Below, piece after piece: positions 56,860-64,000 of a stretch of DNA of 64,000 bases. Below the pieces are notes generated by a model that made no database searches, was not told the origin of the DNA, and saw only the letters and a program-made list of their open reading frames with translations. Source of the stretch: Zygnema cylindricum (Eukaryota; Streptophyta; Zygnematophyceae; Zygnematales; Zygnemataceae); the NCBI GenBank assembly GCA_037447655.1, contig JBBHKE010000801.1, positions 48,794 to 112,793 on the forward strand, read 5' to 3'. Position numbers and translations under genes: made by a program. How positions within the stretch are numbered: the first letter of the stretch is position 1; every line of letters begins with the position of its first letter.

Positions 56860-59030
56860 TACCGAAGCAACCGGGAGGACCATCAACTTCCTAACAGCAA
56901 CCCACCCTATTTGAGGACACCGCAACCAGCAGGCCGACTCACGGCGGGGCGGTCCCTGGAAGACCGGCTGGGGAAGGGACCAGCAAGCGAGGGTTACCCG
57001 AGCCAAAAAAGGGGTACGGGTTCGATCATCGGGACCGCAAGGGTAGGTTCGCGCCTCGACCTAAAGCGGAACCGTTCTTCCCTTCTGATTCCACCTTTCC
57101 GAGCCCAAAGTCTCCTTCTGCTCCGGCGGTTCGACCATCAAAGGGGTTGTGGCGTTCAAGACCCACCGATCCCGAGGTACGGGGTTTGGGGATTGCGGAT
57201 CTCTCAGGGGTGGTGAGCAGTACACAAAAATTGGTTGACATCTTGCGATCCCAAAGTCAGGCTACGGCGGGGGCTGGACCCGTCACCATCGATTGGGAAG
57301 CTCTTGAAGAAGAGAGGAATAGGGCCCTCGAACACGAATTGCTCCTCATAAGGGAGGCTAGACGAAGATCAGGAGGGATCCTAAGTGGACAAGTAGCTCC
57401 TCCTAGAGAAACAGGTCCCTCGGCTGAGAGACAACCTACAGTGCAGACAACCCCTACGGAGATGCCAGCTCTCGGGATTTCTTCGGAACTTAGACCGGAG
57501 TCTCCTCTTCAGCGGGAAGGGGGGGGAATAACAGGACCTAACAAACAGGGGATGGGTGCAGATTTACCGGATACCGTTGCAGCCGCCTCCACTGAGCGTC
57601 CTATTGTTGTCTTAGTGGCTGGGTCTTCAACTGCGGAGGCCGTGGTATTATTACAACCCGACCAGAGACAACAGATCTCCCTTGGGCTTTCCACTCCTCC
57701 TCCATCTCCACCTCAGGCATCCTCTCCTTCTCCTTCTGTTTCTCCGGCCGCTGCAGTCCGTGGGTCACCGAGACCACTTGTCTTACCCTACAAGTACGAC
57801 GTTCCTGCCTACTCTCCTCCTCATCGACGTTCTCCCGATTCCAGCGAAAGAACTCCTCCACCAAAAACCTCCAGAAGGCGTACACGGAAACAGACTCCTT
57901 TCCCTCGTAGTCTTCAGTCAACTCCATCCCCTTCTCCACCAATCCCTCAAGGAACACAGCTAATTTAACCTAGTCTCCACATTCCCTTGGTGGAAACAGT
58001 TCGCCAGGAGAAACAGGCCTCTCCTGGGTATAGAGAAGCAGGACTTCGAGGAGCTTTTCCCAAGGTGATAAGCTCCTCGTCTCCCAAGGGCCAACTCCAA
58101 GGAGATACAGGTCATCTCACTATCCCACCAGTAACCGGAACTTCCTCAGTGGGGGGGAGTGTCATCTCTCGTCAGGCTGCTCTTTCTACCGGAGAAGGAG
58201 GCGGGCCCGAGCCAGACGACGCAGATCCAGGGGTAATTTCACCGGTTCAGTTTGTTAGCCCAACCGGACCATCCTCTTCTCAGTTCACAAACCTTGCAGA
58301 GGAGGAAAAAGAAATGGGGGACGCAAGGATCTTTACAGGAGATAGCTCGGGAATCGCTTTCTCTGATTTCGAATTGCTGTAGAAGTCGTTCACCCAATCT
58401 GAAATCAACAAATATAGGGTGGAGCCATTTCGGGTGACTTCGAGACCACGCTTTTCCCCATGATGGTGAACTATCTTGCTGGGGGCGCTTAGGTAGACTA
58501 GAAGGAGCGACAACCTCTTCTAATGGCTCCCAGCATCAAAATTTCAGACCCTATCCTTGATGAGGCAGTCTTGCAGGCGGAAGCAAAATTGGCTGCCGCT
58601 GCAGCTGGTCTTATCACCGCCCTCTTCACAGAGGACATGAAAATGCAGGCACAAGGACGAGCCTATGTCGCTCAGCTTAAAGCCATGCAGGAGGCCAGGG
58701 CAGCCACTCGGATGGTCGCAGACCCAACCCCCTGTACCACTCTTTTGAATGCTTGGAGACTCCTTTACACCGAGAGGAATGAATCTGCTATCAAGGAATT
58801 CTCGAAATTCCGTTGCCAAAAGAGTGAAACACCCCAAACTCTTTTTAACAGATTGTCCTGTCTCTCTCAAAAGACCTAACTGTGAACCATTGATCTTCCG
58901 GCCATGGCAACCAAATATTTCATCACCGTCCGAAATTCGTTCGGGCCGACGGGGCAGGCCGCCCTCGATAATTGGATTGTGGGACAGGCCATCCAGGACG
59001 TCAATCCAACCGCCAAAGAAAGTCTTTGGA
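56860..59030 (+). pseudogene. Gag-like gene, copy 2 (5' and 3' truncated)
   Basis: Repeats copy 1 from about 53790 to 55950 at an offset near 3080. Shared parts include WRSRPTDPEV, GIADLSGVVSSTQKLV, the Pro/Ser-rich linker (nearly the same in both) and AWRLLYTERNE, then FGPTGQAALDNW in another frame. Stops and shifts occur near 57966, 58381 and 58880. It ends where Copia element C begins, with TGGA shared at the joint (59027-59030). Confidence 0.65.
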
Positions 59031-59992
59031 AAATAACAATAAGTTGAAGAAAGATCTTAGAAGCAAATTTGACATGAAGGATTTAGGCAGGGCAAGATAT
59101 ATTTTGGGAATTCAAATAGAAAGAGATAGGGGGAAGAGGATCATAAGACTCACTCAGAAAGTAGCAATAGGAAATATGCTTGAGAATTTCAAATGGAGAA
59201 AGCTAACTGTTGTACCACTCCTATGGACTTGAAGAAAGTAAGTGATGGACGTGTAGAAGGAGGAGTGATAATCTTAGATGACCTGATGAGTCTAGAGGAG
59301 AGAGAGTTAATGAAGTCTATCCCCTTAAAGACAAGTCGTAAGAATTTTAATATACTTTATGAACTGTACAAGGCCGGACATAGCGGCAGCAGTAAGAGTC
59401 TTTAGTGGGAGTCTTAACGATCCTAAAAAAAAGATTGGGAGTCAGCCAAGAGAGTCATGAGATATCTAGTTGAAACTTAAGAATTATGGTTGCATTTGGG
59501 AGGGGAGCACACTGATATCACCACTTGGAGTGATGCCAGTTATGGGGATGCACCTATGAGAAGATGCACTTCTGGATATGTTTTGTATGTGGGGGAAGGT
59601 GTTTGTTATTGGAGCAGTAAGCAACAAAAGGTGGTTGCTCAGTCTACTATGGAGGCTGAGTATATGGTGTCTTGTTCTGCTGTAAAAGAACTAATGTGGG
59701 TGAAGTCATTGTTGCAAGAACTAGGATATATAAAGGAGGGAGTACATGAAGTCTTTTGCGATAATCAAGCTGCAATTGCAATTGCAGCCAATCCAAAACA
59801 CCATTTCAAAGCAAAACATATGGACATAAGATTAAGCTTCGTGAGAGAAAAAGAAGAAAATAAAATTTTAAATCTTGTGCATAGACCTGATGAAGAAATG
59901 GTGGCTGACATGATGACCAAACCTGTGCCCTCTCCTAAATTAAAATATTGTCAGGAAAAATGCGGGTGGAAAAAAAAATTAAAATTTGACTA
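59027..59992 (+). pseudogene. Element C RT end and RNase H
   Basis: RT C-terminal GRARYILGIQIERDR, then frameshifts (near 59210 and 59400). RNase H from 59490: TTWSDASYGDAPMRRCTSG, SSKQQKVVAQSTMEAEYM, VFCDNQAAIAIAANPKHHFKAKHMDIRL, EEMVADMMTKPVPSPK. The RNase H frame (59490-59993) is intact and keeps the conserved Asp and Glu residues. Confidence 0.9.
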
Positions 59993-60006
59993 ACAAATAA
60001 GGGGAG

Positions 60007-61006
60007 TGTTGAAATAAATAGTTTTTTGGGTATTTTCTAGGTCTTAACATATTAGCAGAAAAAAAAACATGCAGGCAGCTTGTCTTAATCTCTTCCCTCT
60101 TACCCCCATAGTTGTTGTAGTCATTGAAGGAGAGAGAGAGTGATGGAGCCATGGCTGCCTCAGCTCCATAGATAGGGTTAGAGAGTGACCTTAAGTCACT
60201 CTCTAAAAAAATGTCGAGTCTAGTAGGACTCGAACCCCCGACCGGTAGAGTGCAGCGTAGCCGTCCACTCTAACCAGTCTGTCATAGATGTTCGTTAGAG
60301 TATATAGGGTGTGATTCATATTTAAAGTATGTTACGTCCCTTAAATCGATTAATGACAAATGTAAATGTAACATCATATAACATGTTAAATTCAGTGCGG
60401 ACTAGATCCCGCACGAAACAAATGAATTTGACATTTGTTTCGACAGACGATATTTAATGTCGGTTCTTATCCAACTGCATACGTCTTTGCCGAGATCCCG
60501 GAAAGGTCACTTTGGCGTTTTGTGACATGGCATGACCTGGAGTTACGTGGAGAGATGACATTCGGTTGTGGGAATTCCGAGGAACGTACGAACGAGTGAA
60601 AAGCGGACAAGCATTCGCTTAAAAGCCTTAATATACATAAGCCGTACAAAAGGTACACCGGCAGTAGTACTTTTTGGTACAATACACTAATCTGATTGGT
60701 CCGTACTTCAGTAGATAAAAGTTATTAGAGGGAATCATGACTTAGAAAATTTTGGTAGGTAGTCACCTCTCCCTTTGAGAGTTTGTACAAATTGGCATTT
60801 TTACTGCCTCATAACTTATCGCCTGGTTGGGAATTTTCAGAGATTCTTTTTCCTACGGACTCAAGGGGGTCATGTCTGCACAGGGGTGCAATCATATTGT
60901 CTATTTGTGTGTTTGGGTAGCAGTGGTTGCCATTGAAAGTGGGTTAGTTAATAACTATCTAGAGACTTCTTGAATTTTGTAGTCCAATGGAGGACACAGA
61001 ATTGCA
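60007..61006 (+). repeat. Element C 3' LTR
   Basis: Exactly 1000 bp, TGTTGAAATAAATAG to GGACACAGAATTGCA. Contains the antisense tRNA-like module at 60213-60284. Relative of the solo LTR at 30878 and the LTRs of D and E. Confidence 0.88.
60213..60284 (-). other. Antisense tRNA-like module in C LTR
   Basis: The minus strand reads GACTGGTTAGAGTGG (A-box-like), a pairing arm, then GGGGGTTCGAGTCC (a perfect B box GGTTCGAGTCC). A long stem GACTGGTTAGAGTG/CACTCTACCGGTC can form. Related modules stand at 31090-31156, 62342-62400 and 63328-63398, and a more distant one in the B LTRs (for example 12928-13010). Confidence 0.7.
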
Positions 61007-61195
61007 TTGACTTTCATCTTTATTGTACCTGTCCACCCGACACTCTCTATCTCCGTATATAAACAAGAAGGATAATTACAAAAGTCTAACATTTATCCCC
61101 GTTTGTAAGTATAATTCCCTAACTTTTGTTCGGCTAGCTGGAGCTCTTGAATAGTACCAACTCAATAAATTTCCACCAAACTCACCTACAACTCC

Positions 61196-61636
61196 TCAGC
61201 CTTGTGAATGTGAAGATGAGGGGTTACCAAAGCTTGAGTGAGGTGTCTTTGAATGAAGTTTTTGGCAGCCATGTTGATGTCTTCCCACGTTTGGGTGTCG
61301 TTCTCCGCACTCTTCACGGCCGTCGCTCCGGGTGCCGTGGTAATAGGAGCAATAGGAGTAAGAGGCGTCTCCTTCTCTTTCCCCTTTTTCGGACACACTG
61401 TTGTCCCCGTCATCTACCTTCTCTGCCGCAACAGATATTGCTGCAGAAAGCCTTATTCCACCAAACCTTGGTTGAGTTCCTTGAGGTGGATGTTTCACTT
61501 GTCCACTGACAAAACCCCTGTATTGTTTCTCACATAAATCCCCCGTCATCATGGCTTCCCAATAGATGAACCTAGATCCATTGAAGGTGGGCACCCTAGA
61601 GGGTGGGCCCATAACCTGCAATTTTGTGTCCTCCAT
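61196..61636 (-). pseudogene. Element D gag N-terminal part
   Basis: ATG at 61636-61634 lies inside the LTR. The frame reads MEDTKL, then QVMGPP over the primer site, then SRVPTFNGSRFIYWEAMM, the Copia gag start motif. A frameshift follows; ENDTQTWEDINMAAKNFIQRHLTQ is in the other frame (61186-61413). Confidence 0.82.
61602..61616 (-). promoter_or_regulatory. Element D primer-binding site, half-tRNA type (perfect)
   Basis: The minus strand reads GGTTATGGGCCCACC immediately after the LTR end TGCA. It is the exact complement of GGTGGGCCCATAACC, the anticodon arm of plant initiator tRNA-Met, at 15 of 15 bases. Confidence 0.88.
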
Positions 61637-62608
61637 TCGACTACATAATCAAAGAAGCCTCTAGATATTTTTTAACTAACCCACTTTTAGCCACAACCAC
61701 TACTGCACAAGCAGACAATTTGACAATTTGACTACACCCTTGTGTAGTGTGGACTCTTTTGAGTGTGTAGCAAAAAGAATCAATGAAAACGGCTAAGCAG
61801 GCGATTAGTTATGGGGTGGCAAAAATTCCAATTTATACAAATTCTCTATGAGAGAGATGACTCTCTAAAAACGTTTCTAAGTCCTAAACCCCTTTCACAA
61901 CCCTATCTACCATAGTACGATCCAATCAAATCATTGTACTGTACAGAAAGGTATTATGGCGGATGTACTTTTTCTACGACCTGTGTATGATAAGGCCATT
62001 AAATGGGAGCATGTCTCCTTTTATCTCATCCTTATGTTCACCAGAATTCTCGTGATCGAATGTTATCTCTCCATGTGTCGCTTGGTCACGCCACGTCCAA
62101 AAACTGCCAAAGTGACCATTTCGAGATTTCGGTAGCGATATGTGTCGTCGGATTGTAAAGCGACATTTAAAATTTGTCCTCAAAACAAACGTCTTATTCA
62201 TTTGTTTTGTGCGAGATCACGTTCGCACTATATTAGTTGGTTTTATGTTCTTTTATTCATCATTTTGTTAATCGGATTTAAGATCATAACACAGTTTAAA
62301 TATATATCACACCCCATGTATTTTAACGAACTCTTATGACAAACCGGCGGCTACGCCTCGCTCTGCCGGTCGGAGGTTCGAGTCGTGCCTGTCTCAACCT
62401 TTTGTTTAGAGTGACTTATGTCACTATTTAGTCATACCTATGGAGCTCAGGCAGTCATGGCTCCACCACTCTCGCTCTCTTTCAGTGACTACAACAAGTA
62501 TGGGGGCTGGAGAGACTCGGTGGAGGCAGACTGTCTGCACTTTTCTTGTCATTTTCCGCTAATATATTTAGACCTTGAAAATACCCTATAAATCTAGTAA
62601 TTTCTACA
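61617..62608 (-). repeat. Element D 5' LTR
   Basis: Plus-strand text TGCAATTTTGTGTCC to TAATTTCTACA, 992 bp. Contains the tRNA-like module at 62342-62400 (its D-arm side is partly lost). Confidence 0.85.
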
Positions 62609-63598
62609 ATTCTCTGTTCTCCATAAGACTACAAAATTCAGGAAGCTTCTAGATAGCTATTAACTAACCCACTTTCAATGGCAACCACTGCTACAAAAGC
62701 ATAGAAGAAGACAATCTGACTCAACCTCTATGCAGCCTGGACTCCTCTGAGTCAGTAGGAAAGAGAATCTCTGAAAACGCCCAACTAGGCGATAAGTTAT
62801 GAGGCAGTAAAAATGCCAATTTGTACAAACTCTCAAAGAGAGAGGTGACTGCCTACCAAAATTTACTAAGTCTTGATTCCCACTAATAACTCTTATCTAC
62901 TAAAATACCGACCAATCAAAATACTGTACCGTACCAAAAAGTACTACTGCTGGTGTACCTTTTGTACGACCTCTATACGACAAGGCTATTAAACGGACGC
63001 ATGTCCACTTTTCACTCGTCCGTTTTTTCCTCAAAATTCCCGCAACCAAATGTTATCTCTCCACGTGGCCCCATGTCATGCAACATCACTAAATGCCAAA
63101 GTGACCATTCTAGTATCCCGGCGATGACGTGCGTTGTCGGATAGAATTTCGTATTTGATCTTAACCGTCTAAACAAATGTCTGATTCATTTGTTTCGTGC
63201 GGAATCATATTCGTACTGTATTTAATCCGCTCCATGTACTTATGTTTGTATTTTCGTTAATTGGAATAACTACCATAATATTGTTTAAGTATTTATCAAA
63301 CCTTATACACTCTAGCGAACTTCTACCACAGACCGGTTAGAGCTAATGGCTACGCCATGCTCTGCTGGTCGGTGGTTCGAGTCTTGTCGGACTCAACCTT
63401 TTGTTGAGAGTGACTTAGGTCACTCTTTAGTCCTGCACAAGTAAGGCTGAGGTAGCCATGGCTCCACTACTCTCTCTCTCTCTCTCTTTCAGTGACTACA
63501 AGAAGTATTGGGGGTGGAGAGAGAGAGGTGGAGACAGACTGCTTGCGCTCTCTTCACTTTTTATCTAATTTAGACCTAGAAAATACTTTTTTTCAACA
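62609..63598 (-). repeat. Element E 3' LTR
   Basis: About 990 bp ending TTTTTTTCAACA on the plus strand (TGTTGAAAAAAAG on the minus). Clearly diverged from the D LTR, so D and E are not the two ends of one recent insertion. tRNA-like module at 63328-63398. Confidence 0.83.
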
Positions 63599-63611
63599 AT
63601 CCCTTTATTTT

Positions 63612-63974
63612 CTAGTCTAATTTTAATTTTTCTTTCAACCCGCATTTTTCCTTACAATATTTTAGTTTTGGAGAGTGCACAGATTTGGTCATCATGTCAG
63701 CCACCATTTCTTCATCAAGTGTATATACAAGATTCAAAATTCTATTTTCAACTTTTTCTCTCACGAAGCTCAATCTTATGTCCATCTGTTTAGCTTTCAA
63801 ATGATGTTTTGGATTGGCTGCAATTGCAATTGCAGCTTGATTATCGCAAAAGACTAAATGCACTCCCTCCTTCATATATCCCAGTTCTTGCAATAATGAC
63901 CTAACCCACATTAATTCTTTTACAGCAGAACCAGAGGCCATATACTCAGCCTCCACAATAGATTGAGCAACCAC
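63612..63974 (-). pseudogene. Element E RNase H (partial)
   Basis: Minus frame with MVAQSIVEAEYMA, VFCDNQAAIAIAANPKHHLKAKQMDIRL and EEMVADMMTKSVHSPKLKYCKEKC. No stop interrupts this piece. It continues upstream beyond the window. Confidence 0.88.
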
Positions 63975-64000
63975 CTTTTGTTGCTTACTGTTCCTACAGC

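Larger units (their letters stand above)
59027..61006 (+). mobile_element. Copia element C, 5'-truncated
   Basis: Begins inside RT at the residues after YVDD (NNKLKKDLRSKFDMKDLG) and continues to a full 1000-bp 3' LTR. LTR elements are not normally 5'-truncated on insertion, so a deletion or recombination joined it to the gag-like sequence. The polypurine tract AAATAAGGGGAG (59995-60006) is the same as in B1. Confidence 0.88.
61070..62608 (-). mobile_element. Copia element D, 5' end only (minus strand)
   Basis: The 5' LTR (61617-62608), primer site and gag N-terminal region are present; the element ends near 61070 before pol. The left break point near element C is not resolved. It belongs with C and E by LTR sequence. 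Confidence 0.8.
62609..64000 (-). mobile_element. Copia element E, 3' end (minus strand), runs off the window
   Basis: 3' LTR 62609-63598 followed (leftward reading reversed) by pol. The LTR left end abuts the D LTR directly: the D end TTTCTACA is followed by ATTCTCTGTTCTCC, the E LTR without its first few bases (TGCA). Confidence 0.85.

Noticed and set aside
56803-57216. Overlapping frames near the N gap as separate genes
   Set aside because: They are shifted frames of gag-like copy 2, shown by comparison with 53750-54170.

Overview
The window looks like repeat-dominated nuclear DNA of a land plant or close streptophyte relative. The evidence is intronless plant-type C2 (SRC2-like) coding sequence, plant-style Ty1/Copia elements (one with the usual tRNA-iMet 3'-end primer site), a chromodomain Ty3/Gypsy element, TA-flanked MITEs and a hAT element. 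The species cannot be told. Only one reading frame looks like an intact host gene: a C2-domain protein at 39803-40438. Almost everything else is transposable elements or their remains, most broken by stops and frameshifts.

Layout. 1-3070: decayed Ty3/Gypsy chromovirus pol, then the start of its 3' LTR. 4355-5799 and 18693-29750: duplication block I, carrying a dead copy of the C2 gene. Block I is split by a Copia element on the minus strand (B2, 5800-18692), which is itself split by a younger Copia element on the plus strand (B1, 7303-13770, TSD TATTC). 30620-31883: an LTR fragment and a solo LTR. 31913-37872: a complete but decayed third Copia element (A, TSD GTGTT). 38086-38838: two MITEs end to end. 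39393-50465: duplication block II with the intact C2 gene. 51152-51640: a 245-bp tandem pair. 52097-59030: an LTR-like promoter region and two tandem degenerate copies of a gag-like gene, with a 10-N gap. 59027-64000: three partial Copia elements (C, D, E).

Blocks I and II are old duplicates. Their flanks differ by many substitutions and indels, and each has private insertions. A central stretch of about 7.2 kb (19540-26720 versus 41738-48918) keeps a constant offset of 22198 bases and shows only a few substitutions. Both ends lie in or beside GGGA-type purine tracts. Recent gene conversion or an assembly artefact would explain this.

The most interesting signal is in the B/C/D/E Copia lineage. 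Where a 5' end is present (B1, B2, D), the site directly after the 5' LTR is not the usual TGGTATCAGAGC. It is a version of GGTTATGGGCCCACC, the complement of the anticodon arm of initiator tRNA-Met, as used by Drosophila copia and yeast Ty5 (half-tRNA priming). In all three elements the gag reading frame starts inside the LTR and runs through this primer site. Their LTRs also carry an antisense tRNA-like module. Element A in the same window uses conventional 3'-end tRNA-iMet priming.
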